DNA of 64,000 nt from Teratosphaeria epicoccoides (taxonomy: Eukaryota; Ascomycota; Dothideomycetes; Mycosphaerellales; Teratosphaeriaceae). The notes under the pieces are model-generated. The model was not told the origin of the DNA, did not search any database, and was given only the letters and a program-made list of their open reading frames with translations. The stretch is taken from NCBI GenBank assembly GCA_021401465.1, contig JADDMT010000018.1:344405-408404 (forward strand). Reading direction: 5' to 3'. This document shows positions 52,098-63,844 of this stretch, piece by piece. A program made the position numbers and the translations under genes. The number at the start of each line of letters is the position of its first letter. Position 1 is the stretch's first letter.

Positions 52098-54259
52098 GTT
52101 ACTGGAGGCAGGTCTTGCAAGGTCTTGATGGTAGCGAGGGCTGATCTTGGAGAGCAGATTTCTTTGGCATACAGCTCCAAGTTGCTGCGGAAGGTCTGGA
52201 CGACGACGCAGACGGAAGCTGTCGGAGGGTCCCTGTGATGATGCTGATCCACTCCTGAATCATGCTGACAAGTAGTGTCGGGTGCGTGATTGGCGACCAG
52301 GACGTGGCGCCTGGGCCTTCCTATCTGCTGTTGCACCACCAGTCGACGACCTCGGGTATATTCCAGGTGGTGACGTGTAGGTGCCGAGTGTAGCCCGCAC
52401 GATCTCGGAACATCGACAATCGATCGACCGGACAACGATATCAGAGTCTTCCGGTTCGCCCGACAGTGCTGGAAGACCATCCCCGGCACCAGGGAGCGTC
52501 GGTCGCATCGTCACGTAGTCAGCGGTCGTCGCATGGAGCCAACGAGTATCTCAAGAAGCAGCAAAGCAACAGTCATCAAGAAATATTCGTTCGGCGTTTG
52601 GGATGAACAGCTGATCGTTGTTGCGTTGTGCTGTCGTTCGTGTCATGGAGTAAAGCACACAGCAGCCATGGCATCGAGTTTTCAGTCTATCGACCTACCG
52701 ATGCGATTCTCCAACAGCCTTGAATGGGAATCTTGCAACGGTGGAGATCCTTTTTCCTCGCCACACAGCCGCCATACATGGGAAGGCTCGAACTTAAGGA
52801 TTTGATGCCCCTTACACGATATGCGCGAGGCTCTCCTCCGGGCACGATATCCAATCAAGTTCCATGAAGGCTCATACAGCATGACTAACATCGATCAGGT
52901 TGCTAGCAAAGGTCACACCTCCAGTGGTTTCATCAGGCAGTCAACCAATTGACTGGTCGGCGCGGTTGAGTATCCTTCAACCTTCATGACTGCTGATTGC
53001 CACGACTGATCCCTCTCCTCATTCTCCTCTATCGTACTTGATAATACCACATAAAACCTGAGTATATCACCCCCTGGCACGGCCGCAACGCCGACAGTGC
53101 TTCTGACTGCTCAAACGGTAAGTGCTTACGAACAGATAGTGCCTCTACCTGTCGACGGGTTGAGAAGCCGGCTCGCTAATCGAGCCTCTCCACATCCGCC
53201 GCTCCGTGAGACCAAGGATTGATCTGCTCAGAGACGCTTGCAGGACGTGGTTGACCCCGTTCATCCAAAGGCGAGACGCCATGCATGCGCACGTACAGCT
53301 GACGCAACTTCCCCATGGGACAATGCAAGCCACGTGCGTGAAACGCGGTGCAGGGAAGACTTGCTTAAGGTCGGATTCATGAACACGCCATTGGATCATG
53401 CCGCGCTTGCATTGTATGCAAGTTGTCGAGGCCGACGTTCCCCAGGCGAGCGCTGAACGTGTCCTGTTGCCGGGCGAGTAAATCGAAGCCGCCAACCTGG
53501 TCACACACCACCGGGAAGCAGAATGTCCTACCCCGAGTTCTGTCATTGCGTCGTGCAGTAGACAGTAGATCAGCGACGATCTCCGATCCCTACGAAGCGA
53601 GTCGGCAACGGTTTGTCCTAGCACGCGGTCGCGTCAAGCCTCGAGTACTATGGCGAGCTCGCTGCGAGTGCGATCTGGTCGAAAGGGCGAGATATGGATT
53701 TCCGCTAGGTGGTCGTGTATCTGGCTGCAGATCATACATAATGCGCCTGCATGTATGCAGGTTACTCTCCTTGGCCTGGTGGGACCCCGCGTGGACACCG
53801 TGACAGTCTTGCAGCCCAACGTGTATGCCATAGAAAGCCAGTTGACTGTGCAACAATACTTCAACTGGAGAGATCACGTCCTCTTCAAAGCACGTTTATC
53901 CAGCTCATTCAAACTCAGTTTTGTGCTGGGCAGTGCATGTCGACTCCTAGAGAGCAACAAACTTCCTTGCTTGCTTGACTGTATCTCCGTAACAGCGACT
54001 CATCAGCAATAAATGGCGGCCCTAGTGCGCGACATGAGCTCAAGTCTGTGTCAGAAGCACCTTGGATCACTACCATTGCCAAGCATGACCGAGTCGCAGG
54101 TGGCTTCGGTCGCTCTGCTCGCCCCAGCAGGCGTGAAATGAGAACAATGGAGCGCGTCGAGCAAGTCCAGACCAATGAACGATTCCCTGGCTATGCCAAT
54201 GACCACGAGAAGGGCGGCCTTCGAGCATGCGGCGACGGAGACAGCCATGACTACGAGCA
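52098..54259. other. 2.1 kb without a supported gene
   Basis: Short frames only on both strands. At about 52920-53010 a run rich in CAGTCAACCAATTGACTGG-type words recurs as in other spacers. Sequence from about 53.4 to 54.2 kb may include the lost 5' part of the broken transporter downstream, but no clear similarity was seen. Confidence 0.5.
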
Positions 54260-55564
54260 CAAGATGACATTCACTGGTACCACAAGCCTGGTCGCGCTGA
54301 CGTTCTGGAGGTCAGGAGCCTGTGTTCCGGAGGGCCCGATGTTGACGACCAAAAGTGAGATCCCGGTCTACCTCTTCGGCGGCATTCCACCTTTACCCTA
54401 CGGCGACCTTGTTGGCTCCGACCGCTGAACCTCGTCCGTCCTCGCCAAACTACTCTCCCCAGCCGCATTATGCCCCTTTCGTCGGCCCCAACTCCGACAT
54501 CCTAGGCCGCCGCCACGTCGCCATCCTGGGCGCCATGGTGAACACCATCGGCACGATTATCTGCAGCACCGTGCACGCCATGAGCATCTTCATCAGCAGC
54601 ATGGTGCTCGCAGGCCGGCCTGAACGAGCTCACAGCACTCGCAGTCACCTCCGAGGCCGCACCGACCGCGCAGCGAGGAGGCATGACTATATCGCCGTGC
54701 TGATCTTCGCTTCCATACCGTTCTGTCCGCGCCAGTCGGGTTTCGATCCTGGCTGAAGCGTTCGTCGTTCTCCGGCTTCTGTCAGTGCTCCGTGGCCACA
54801 ATAAGGAGCTCCTAATCGCGTGTTCCTTGGATGACTGCGGGATGCGGTGCTCTGGCAGTCGCCGCTAGGAAAGGTCTGTATCAGCTCTGGGGAGCTAGCT
54901 GTTCCTACCGGTCTAGGCACTGGCACTACTATGCTTTCTGCTTCAACTATCTATGAGTTCAACAGCGATCACATGCTCGCCATCGTCTGAAATTTCCAGC
55001 GACCATCATTTGGCCTGACGATCTCATCGCTACGGTCGCGGCTTTGACTCTTGCCGTGCGTGTCGTTGGTGGGTTAATCGACTATTGCGTGTGATTATCT
55101 GACCTCTGAAGCCATACCTCCAACGCGCATGAGTTCTAAGGGTCGTCCTTCGTTACCACAACATTTTCGTCAACAGGTTGGGCCCAGCAGCCACCCACTA
55201 CATGAAAGATGCCATGGAGCCCAAGCTGAACATCACAAACTGGACAATCGTCGCCAGTAAGCCTTCTGCACACTGTCGTTCTCAACAACGAGTCGCGCAT
55301 ATCATCACGAGTCGCAGAAGCCATCAACATCGCTGTTACTTCGCTTGTGATCGAGCTCCAAGACCTGCCCGGCATCTAAGGTATGCCAGGTGCCTACGAG
55401 CTCGTCGTATACGCCGGTCAGTTGGCATATGCCGCAGCGGACAGATACATCTACTACATTGGCATCGCTTTTGGCTCCATCAGTATCTCTGCCGCCTCCT
55501 TCTTGGGCGATATCTCGAAGGACATGGACGACTGCATGGCTATCGTGATGCACTGGGCCATGTG
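54260..55564 (+). pseudogene. Broken MFS transporter of the TRI12/siderophore-pump type
   Basis: Fragments in different frames follow the order of a fungal DHA14/TRI12-like major facilitator. First IPVYLFGGIPP plus YGDLVGSDR ending in a stop near 54427; then LAKLL and ALCPF and, one frame over, SDILGRRHVAILGAMVNTIG, the conserved loop between helices 2 and 3, up to FISSMVLAG; then after another shift GLNELTALAVTSEAAPTAQR; then IAVLIFASIPFCP; and near 55385-55560 the C-terminal helix and motif LAYAAADRYIYYIGIAFGSI and ASFLGDISKDMDDCMAIVM. Several frameshifts and a missing middle (about helices 6-12) show it is not functional. GC content is normal, so RIP mutation is not evident. It converges on the Zn2Cys6 gene. 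Confidence 0.82.
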
Positions 55565-55759
55565 ATGAGGCGCCACTAGCACGACACGACGGGCCAAATG
55601 GCGCCTAGACAGATGCAGTCAATGATGTTTGACGTCGGTCGTACCATGCTCCAGCGGGTCTCTATTCCAGTCATCCGCAGAAGCAGCCGCTGCTAGGCAT
55701 GTCCGCCACCTTATCAAGCTCTCGCCAGCGGGGTTCTCGGTTGTGGCGAGGACGAGCGC

Positions 55760-58587
55760 CTACTGCGGCAGACCTACCCAGTCAAGGTCCGCAAGGCACT
55801 GTTCGAGCCAGGCTCCAGATATTCGATCAATGTCAAGGTCGCAAAAGGACTCATGCGCAGGTCCACTGTGCTGATTGTTTGGCGTTGGCAAGTTGCCAGG
55901 CACACCGACCAATGCTTGATCGACGTTGTGATCATTTCGTTTGGCAGTTTCTAGTTTCTGTCAGCACACTGTCAGCGAACATTTGATCATGACTTACCAG
56001 GGGTCATGGGTGTCTTGCCATTCAAAAGATGCTCCCGCATAGCCTGCAGTACAGTGATTGCTCTGTCGGCAGTGCGTATCTGAGGTCGGTGGATATCCAG
56101 TATGTGGACAGCCTTTCGCCATGAGCCTTCGAAGCTCTCGTCCGCCGCATTGGTGTTGGTCACTGAGCTGTCGGACGCAGAGGTGGACCTCAGCATTCGT
56201 CACAGGAATGGACATGATCATTCATATACAATGCATACCTTTGACAGGATGCCAGAACGACGGTCGCAGAGGAAAATGCGACTGCGACACGTTAGGCTTA
56301 CACACGTAGTTGTTGCAGATTCGCTACTGACAAAAAGTCGTATGCCATCCAGAGCAACGATAAAGAGTGCTGAGGTTATCGTAGAGCGTCGCTATGAGCA
56401 TGTGGGCTGTATCGACACACTGTTGACAAGTCTCGCGTATGAATGCCAGATCGAGTGCAAACTGTCCAGAACAGGAGCGTACATAAGTGTCCCGAAATCC
56501 AGGTAACAGAGTGTGAAGCAACAAAGGCCGCATGCACAACAGCCTGACATATAAGAATCTATTGCAGATGTCAGTGAGGTCAGACCGTTGGCCGCCGGGC
56601 CTGGACATTGAGGCCAACGCCAGTGCTTCCATCAACCGAACAGCTACTTGACACACTTGAGGCATTCAATTGATCCGAACAGTCCATTAATGATGGGGCA
56701 CTAACTGCTTCTGACGTACGTGACTGACTGCTGGAAATGTGGCGACGCGCGACCGATTGATCAACTCAAAGTCCCAAGCCAGCAATCAGCCACATCAGTC
56801 TGTCAACCAGTATTTTCAGTGATGGAAGGGGTGATTGATATCAGTCGAACAGAAAAGTGGCTTACCGGCAGTATAGAACCTGCTGTTGAAGATTCATGGT
56901 GGTATGCTTGTACAGATTTGGCCATCGGCCAAGCAATTGGAGCTCTTCCGGGAAGTTCTCAGCAAGCTCCTTGAGGCGTCCATTGAACTTGATCGTCTCA
57001 ATAAGTCGCTCTTCAATAGTCTTGGTTTTCTCCGGATATGTAGCTGAGTCCTCATTTGTCTCCTCTCGGGTGTAGAAGTGTCGCAGGACATCGTCAAGGA
57101 TGTCAAACACACGGCAAGAATGAACGAACATGGCAAGATCGGGGATTTGCCCTGGATCCCGCTTGATCATCTGACCCTCGAGTTCTTCATCGTCCACTAT
57201 GGATGGCAAGGGGGTCGCGTCACTCATCGCGATCATCTGCGGACGGCCAAAGGTCATTGCCACCATTCGGTCCAATGATACACAGACATGCCATATTCTT
57301 CGAGACATCTCGACTTGTAAACGGGTCCTGCTGCTGCCCCTATCCTGCTCGATATGCAGACCAACACTCTGCGCAACCCGGATGGCCAGGCCAAGAGTGT
57401 TCCAGCACCCGCTGGCAGTGTGAGTAGACTGAAGGAATATGGTACTCAGGATCAGCAATTGTACTGCCTCTATTGTGGGCGGATCCAGGACGTCGACCAG
57501 GTACGCCTTGCGAGAGCTTCGATAAAAGTCATGAGCGAGCTGCTCCTGCTGCGAAGGCTCGATATTCGCACTAAATCGGCACCCAACGGCAAATGCTAGG
57601 TTTACCGTGGCCAAGAACAGATCTTCGTCCTGTTCAGTATCCGCACGGGTAGTATATGAAGTCCAGAGCAGCTCATATCGGCGTTGAAATGTAGGTCTGT
57701 GCAGGACAGGGAAGACCGGATGAACAAAGCTCCAGTAACAGCTCAAGAAGTCGTCAGCATTCCTTCGCAAAGGCAAAACTGGCGCCTCTAGCACAGGCTT
57801 CTTGTCGCGGTGGAGCGAGGAGCGCGCTTGCGCAATGCCAGTACCGAAGCCTGGTAATCGTCATCAGTGTGCGCTCTTTCCCTTGGCACCGCCGAGGTTG
57901 GTGGGAGTTTTCTCACCAGATGAAGCATGTTCATCCGCCGCTGGTAGTAGGCGCCTGACAAAATCGGTGGTAGATGACGGGCCAAATGCCTCATCGCAAA
58001 TGATGCGTTGGTTCTCTTTCCGTGCTGGATCGGATGGCAGTGAAGCGTGTGCGCCGGCGCGATCTGCTGTTGCACTGCCGTGGGACACCTGGTGAGGAGT
58101 AGGTGGATAGATATGAGGTCGTGGTGGGTAGTCGTGGAGTATCTCAGGATGACGGGTAAGCCCTGAACATGACTATTAGGCTCACTTTCCAGACGAGTCA
58201 CGATGAGTTTCGTCTTTGAAGCTCGACAGCCTGGTGAGCCAGCTTACCGTCGTGATCGCCCGGTTTTGATGCCTGTCGCGGCGTCTGCTCGAACGCGCAA
58301 GTACTTGCCACACCTCGCTTCTCGCAGGCGAGACACACCTAGAGCATGAGTCTCAGCACAGGGCAGATGCCACGCGCAGGGTGGGCTTCATGTTGGATGA
58401 TGGCACGCGCGGAGTACTTGGAGCGCGCGGTGGGGCAGGAGGCAACACCGGGGCTGGAGCGAGTGATTCTTACCGGCTGGCGGCCATCACATCGAGTCTT
58501 TCTGTCGCGACATGCCTTGCACGCGAGTTGCACCCTCGGCCGTTTCCTGACACGCTCTGCACGCGCATCACCAGCGTCAGCGTCCAT
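55760..58587 (-). CDS. Zn2Cys6 transcription factor with fungal_trans domain
   Basis: Eight exons rebuilt by hand: 58587-58474, 58338-58248, 58162-57917, 57850-56866, 56558-56332, 56281-56239, 56188-55998 and 55950-55760 (2088 bases, 695 residues). For exon 7 a second in-frame acceptor starts it at 56167. The zinc cluster is split by intron 1: CKACRDRKTRC, then VCLACEKRGVASTC. The middle domain shows the fungal_trans pattern: NADDFLSCYWSFVHPVFPVL, GCWNTLGLAIRVAQSVGLH, SRRIWHVCVSLDRMVAMTFG. Later exons add FLYVRLLCMRPLLLHTL, TLYRCSGWHTTFFAFSSATV and end LEQCLADLDWVGLPQ. Intron 4 is long (307 bases). It is a nuclear DNA-binding activator or repressor; targets unknown. It appears intact beside a broken MFS pump. 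Confidence 0.88.
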
Positions 58588-59562
58588 GGCGAAGGATGTA
58601 ATGTATAGGTCCCGAGCGTTTCTGCGGGCGGGGCGTGCCTTCCTGTCCAGTAACGTCAAACTCTCGTGTATGCAAGTACAGTATGCAATGCGGCTGCCCT
58701 AAACAGAATCAGAAGGTTTGTAAGCAGCCGCCTTCAACACCCGGCCATTATTCCAGGGGAGATGCCTGCGGACTAGCGGATCTACAGAGTGGGTTGTGAC
58801 CAGCGCATCTCGCATCATCACAAACAATAATTGTCGATGTGTTCCTTCACCCCCCACGAGTCCTGGCCAATCAGTATCGCTCCGTGCGCTGCGCACTCAG
58901 CTCCATTAGCGTGTTGGGGCTGAGGGTCAATAATGCAAAGTATTTGTTGACGAGCAAGCCCGTCTCCCCGTGACCGTGTCTTTGATTCTAACCTCGTCCG
59001 GAGTCGTCGCTAACCCTCGTTGAGTGTCCGTTTGCTGATACCCCCTCGAGCTTAGCTTACACCGCTCTGATCGACCACCCGGAGCTTCTACACCCATCTC
59101 AGCTGCAACAGTCAAGACCTCCTGGTGGGTCGCAGCTTCCGTCTCTCGGCCGGCCGCGACTTGTGACCGCCTCGCCAGGTTGTGGTCCTGTGGAACGCAG
59201 CTTCCGAGCGTTCCTCAGCCGATCTTGGACATTCCCAGCTTCCGTCTCCCGTCGCGGACATCCATCTCCTTTCGACTCTATTACCTCCCATCACTTGCGA
59301 CACTTTACCCAATTCATCCTCCAAATCACAGGATCTGGCATAGCTGCCATCGCTGCAAGGCACCCACCACGGTCCACCTGCACGCTCCAGCAGTACCCGT
59401 ACCCCGAGCTCGGCAGAAAAGGTCATTTCATCGACGAATCATCGGTTCGGCCGGAACCTCCGCGTAGTTGCCTGTTTTGATAAGACACCGACCCTCAACC
59501 CACCACGCCCAACCAGGAATTCCCTAAACCACATACGGACATTTCACCCTCTCCAACTCAAC
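58588..59562. other. Divergent spacer, regulator to MCM1
   Basis: About 975 bases upstream of both the Zn2Cys6 gene and MCM1. C/T-rich tracts before 59563 suit a fungal promoter and leader. No separate gene. Confidence 0.5.
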
Positions 59563-60379
59563 ATGTCTGCCGAAATCGTGTCGCAAGACCCAACAAACCC
59601 CCACGACGAGCATGATGACCTTGAAAATGGCAATGGCGAGCCGAGAGGCGTCAAGCGCCCTCGCACCAGCACTGCAGCCGACGACGACGACGACGATGAC
59701 GACAAGCCCGGTCGCGAGAGGAGGAAGATTGAGATCAAGTTCATCCAGGACAAGTCGCGTCGTCACATCACATTCTCCAAGCGAAAGGCTGGGATCATGA
59801 AGAAGGTATGCGTGCGCCCGCCCGCCCGACAGCAGCAACAGCAGCAGCAGCATCATCAACGCGACGCGTCGAGTCACACCGCCCCACAGCTCCCTACTAA
59901 CATGCGCACCAGGCATACGAGCTGAGCGTCCTCACTGGTACACAAGTCCTCCTTCTCGTTGTCTCCGAGACTGGTCTCGTATACACATTCACTACTCCGA
60001 AACTCCAACCGCTCGTCACCAAGCCGGAAGGCAAGAACCTCATCCAGGTACGTCTAGCAACACACCCGACTGCATGTCAATCACTTGGTTGACGTCTTCA
60101 CAGGCATGTCTAAACGCGCCCGAACCCGCCGACTCGAATGGCGTCGACGGTGAATCCGCCGTTGATTCGCCCGAGGAGCAGCACGCCGCAGCTCCACCAA
60201 TGCCACAGCAGATGCCTCCCCAGCAAGGGATGCGCAATCCAGCACCAAGTCAGCCGTACGGCATGACGGCGGATCAGCAGCAAGCGTTACAGTATCAAGC
60301 ATATCTGCAGCAGCAGCAAGCGGCGCAGCAAGGCGCCTACCCAATGCCGCCGCAGCAGGGCATGCATCAGCAGCGTTAG
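59563..60379 (+). CDS. MCM1: MCM1-type MADS-box transcription factor
   Basis: Three exons, 59563-59805, 59913-60047 and 60104-60379, introns of 107 and 56 bases; 217 residues. An acidic tract (ADDDDDDDDKPG) precedes the SRF-type MADS box: RRKIEIKFIQDKSRRHITFS, KRKAGIMKKAYELSVLTGTQ and VLLLVVSETGLVYTFTTPKL. The first intron interrupts the box between GIMKK and AYELS, as in other filamentous ascomycetes. The C-terminal part is Gln/Pro/Met-rich (QQQALQYQAYLQQQQAAQQG), a likely activation region. Mcm1 binds CC(A/T)6GG-type sites with partners controlling mating, cell cycle and development. Confidence 0.97.
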
Positions 60380-61537
60380 GAGCCGGATGGTGGATGTTAT
60401 GCAGGCCTGCAGAATACACAAAAGCACCTTCTAGACAATCAGATGCACACTCCTGAGCTTGCTGTCGGCCCCATGGTGGACTGATGCGACGCGAGATAAG
60501 AACCAGACAGAATACCAAAGAGAACAAGCTGGGCTGACTGATTGATTATCGGAATGCTATGGTACATGGGCATCGGTCCTTCAAATGCGTGGCGTTTAGC
60601 GGCGCACGAGAGGCGTTATCAATATGGTATTGTTATGTGCTGCTCGTTGGCGAAGCGGAATGGTTGAGATGTGCTTGTGGAAGACGTACTCGTGCCATCA
60701 CCACTCCTTCATCAATATAGTTGCCGGCCACGCCCACGCTCGGCAACTTCCGCTTGCAAAGCGTAGTGGGTTAATGGATGGGTAGGGTGGCAAAGTCTTA
60801 GCCTCTCTGTATCATATACGGCATTGATCCAACCTTTACGACAGGTCTTTGACCAATACTATTTGAAATACTTTTGAGAGCTGAGTGGGTTTGGGAGACT
60901 TGGTCAGATCTCTGACGGAATTGGTTCGTGGCAGCATTGATTGATCGATGTTGGCCGACATACTGCAGCTCAAGAGATGTTTTCGTCTTGGGAGAGCCCT
61001 AAGCCCCGCTGACCTCGCGAAGGAAGTCATGTCTCCACATGAACGTGTATCCTGCTGGCGCGTGTCTTGGTCAATAATGGGATTGACATTGTTGCCAAGG
61101 ATGGCCGAATGATTGCAGGTGAATCTCAAATCGTGCCTCTCAGACATCTCAACCTTGCCATGACACTTGATCTCATATGACATATTCGTTGTACATTAGC
61201 AGTACCTCGTATGCACATGTGACAGGGTCTTTCACGACAGGAGTTATATACCAGGTCGTCATCCCTGTCTTTGACTACGGCAACCCGCAATCTGGCACAA
61301 CTGCCGGGGCTCTTTGAGCACCCCGAGGTCCACCTCATCTGCCGACACGCTCAACCCAGGATTTGCACATGCAGTACGGAGGCCAGGGTAATGGCTGTCG
61401 TTTATCCAAGGCATGCAGCGGCTATGTAGGTCACAATGTAGTTCGGGTTTTATACTATTCCTTTCACTACTGACCAAGAGCATGCCGATTGACCAGAGTC
61501 CGCGAGCAAATAACGCACAAGACCAAGGACAGCAGCC
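60380..61537. other. Intergenic between MCM1 and acyl-CoA synthetase
   Basis: About 1.16 kb; only short frames. An open frame on the minus strand from 62131 into this area is antisense to the next gene and not accepted. Confidence 0.5.
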
Positions 61538-63535
61538 ATGGAGCTGGGTAGGTTCAACCCGGCCAGGCATTTTGCAGACGATCACAGCCAGCTCACTATC
61601 TAATGTCATATAGCAGCTTTGCCTATCGTCACCGCGGGCACTGTTGCCGGCACCGCCGCAGCGGCTTATCTTGACGCCAAATTCCACATCCGCAAAGACC
61701 TCGCCAACAGCCTCGAGCTGCGACAGCTTCGTAGCGCATTTGGCGCTCGCGCAAGAGCCAACAAGCTCTCCGTTTGGTATCCCTTCGAGGAGACTGTGCA
61801 GCGCATACCAGAGCAGAGATGCATCTGGTTCCGGCCCAACCCGTCCAAGCCCGCCATCACTTACACATGGAAACAGGTGTATGAGAAGTCGCTGCAATGG
61901 GCTGGTTTCTTGGAAGACAATGGTGTGAAGCCCAATGAGCTGATGGCATGCTACCTGCAAAATAGCCCGGACTTTATGTTTAACTTGCTTGGGAGCTGGG
62001 CTGTCGGAAGTGGACCTGCGTGGATCAACTATAATCTGAGTGGAGATGCGCTCGTCCATAGTCTGAAGACTGCAGGCGCCAAAGTGCTGGTCGTGGACGA
62101 AGACGAAGGATGCATTGCGCGCATTGAACAAGTCAGAGCCAAGATTGAGAACGAGTTGGGAATGGTCATCTTGATCGTCGACGGCCCAACTAAAGCCGAG
62201 ATATTCTCTCGCGAGCCGAGGAGACCGGGCAACAGCTACCGTGACGGCGTCAAGTCAGAGACGCCATTGTTCCTGTTCTATACATCAGGCACGACTGGTC
62301 GTCCCAAAGCGTGCCCGTTCCTGGCAGCGAAGATCGGAGTTGTAGGGAATCCGCGACTGAGGAGTACCGGTCTCAAGCCCGGCACGCGGACACGCAAGGC
62401 CGACGTCTGGTATGACTGCATGCCTCTGTATCACGGAACGGGAGGCACGACTGCGATTTCGTGTATGATGACAGGTGTCACCCTGGCCATCGGCAAGCGG
62501 TTTTCTGTCCGCAACTTTTGGCGTGATATTCACGACAGTGAAGCCAATGCGTTCGTGTATGTCGGCGAGACGGCACGATATTTACTAGCTGCACCGCCCT
62601 CACCACTCGACAAGAATCACAAGCTGAAGGCGATGTTTGGTAATGGCATGCGGCCTGATGTCTGGCTCAAATTTCAGGAGAGGTTCAATATTCCTTGCGT
62701 CAACGAGTTCTTCAACAGCACTGAAGGCGTGCTGGCCCTGCTGAACGTGTGCCGAGGCCCTTTCCATGCAGCGCACGTTGGCCACCACGGGGCGATGGAG
62801 CGAGGCAAGTTCCACAACATCATCGTGCCGGTAGAGATTGACTACGAGAATGGCACGATCTGGAGAGATCCCAACACGGGCTTCGCGAGACGGAAATCCT
62901 ACAACGAGGGTGGCGAGATCTTGGTCAAGTGCCAGAGCGAGAAGGATTTCGTTGGGTACTATAACAACCCAGACGCCACAGCTGCAAGGTTTGAGCGAGA
63001 CGTTTTTAGGAAAGGCGACCTGTACTACCGCACGGGCGACGCTCTGCGGAGAGACGATGACGGGAGGTGGTACTTCCTCGATAGACTTGGTGACACATTC
63101 AGATGGAAAAGCGAGAACGTGTCCACTGCCGAGGTCGCTGAAGTACTTGGACGGTTTCCGGGTGTCGTGGAGGCCAACGTCTATGGCGTTGAGTTACCGC
63201 ATCACGATGGTAGGGCGGGTTGCGCGGCGATATTTGTGAGGCCTGAAGAACGTGCGTCGTTCGACTGGGCTGGTTTGTTGGCGCATTCTAGGAAGGGGCT
63301 GCCGAAATATGCTGTGCCGGTCTTTGTACGATTGATCAAGGCTCCGACACCGAGCCATAATAATAAGCAGAATAAGGTGCCGTTGCGGAGAGAAGGCGTG
63401 GATTTGGTGAAGATACGGGATGGCGAGGCGGGGAGGGCGGATATTTTGTTCTGGGTGCGGCCGGGCGGGAGCACGTACGAGAAGTACGACGAAGCGGCAT
63501 GGCAGGAGATTCTGAACGGTAGGGCGAAGTTGTGA
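61538..63535 (+). CDS. FAT1: FAT1/FATP-type fatty-acyl-CoA synthetase and transporter
   Basis: A 10-base first exon (61538-61547, MEL plus one base) joins exon 2 (61614-63535) over a 66-base intron; 643 residues, starting MELAALPIVTAGTVAGTAAA. The hydrophobic start is a membrane anchor. Then comes an AMP-binding domain: P-loop LFYTSGTTGRPKACPF, MPLYHGTGGT, EFFNSTEGVLAL, and the FATP/VLACS region GDLYYRTGDALRRDDDGRWY with FLDRLGDTFRWKSENVSTAEV. Such enzymes activate long or very long fatty acids and couple this to uptake at plasma membrane, ER or peroxisome. The usual C-terminal peroxisomal tripeptide is not typical here (ends RAKL; AKL resembles a weak SKL-type signal). Confidence 0.93.
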
Positions 63536-63844
63536 GGACTTTGAGAACGAAGGTATAGATGTAGATCCAGGTAGCGGAACCGCCACTACTACTGGAGGAA
63601 CATGGGCACTGCATCACATGTCAGCCAATCGGAACGTGACGTCTTATCTCCGGGAATGGCAGGCTTTGCAAGACAAGCTCCTTCCACGTTCGTCTTTGTA
63701 TCGTTGGTCGGGCAGCTATCACGATGTACCTCCCCTTCGCCAACCCACGCTCGCGCAACACCGTCATCATCATCCGCATCATCCACCTCCCCCACCCCCC
63801 CCTGAGCCTCCGCAAAACCTAAAGCCTAAACCAAAACCAGAACC

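Noticed and set aside
53145..53624. 159-codon frame on the minus strand
   Set aside because: No domain, no signal, surrounded by equally long random frames.
61259..62131. 290-codon minus-strand frame
   Set aside because: Overlaps the acyl-CoA synthetase in antisense and shows no domain.
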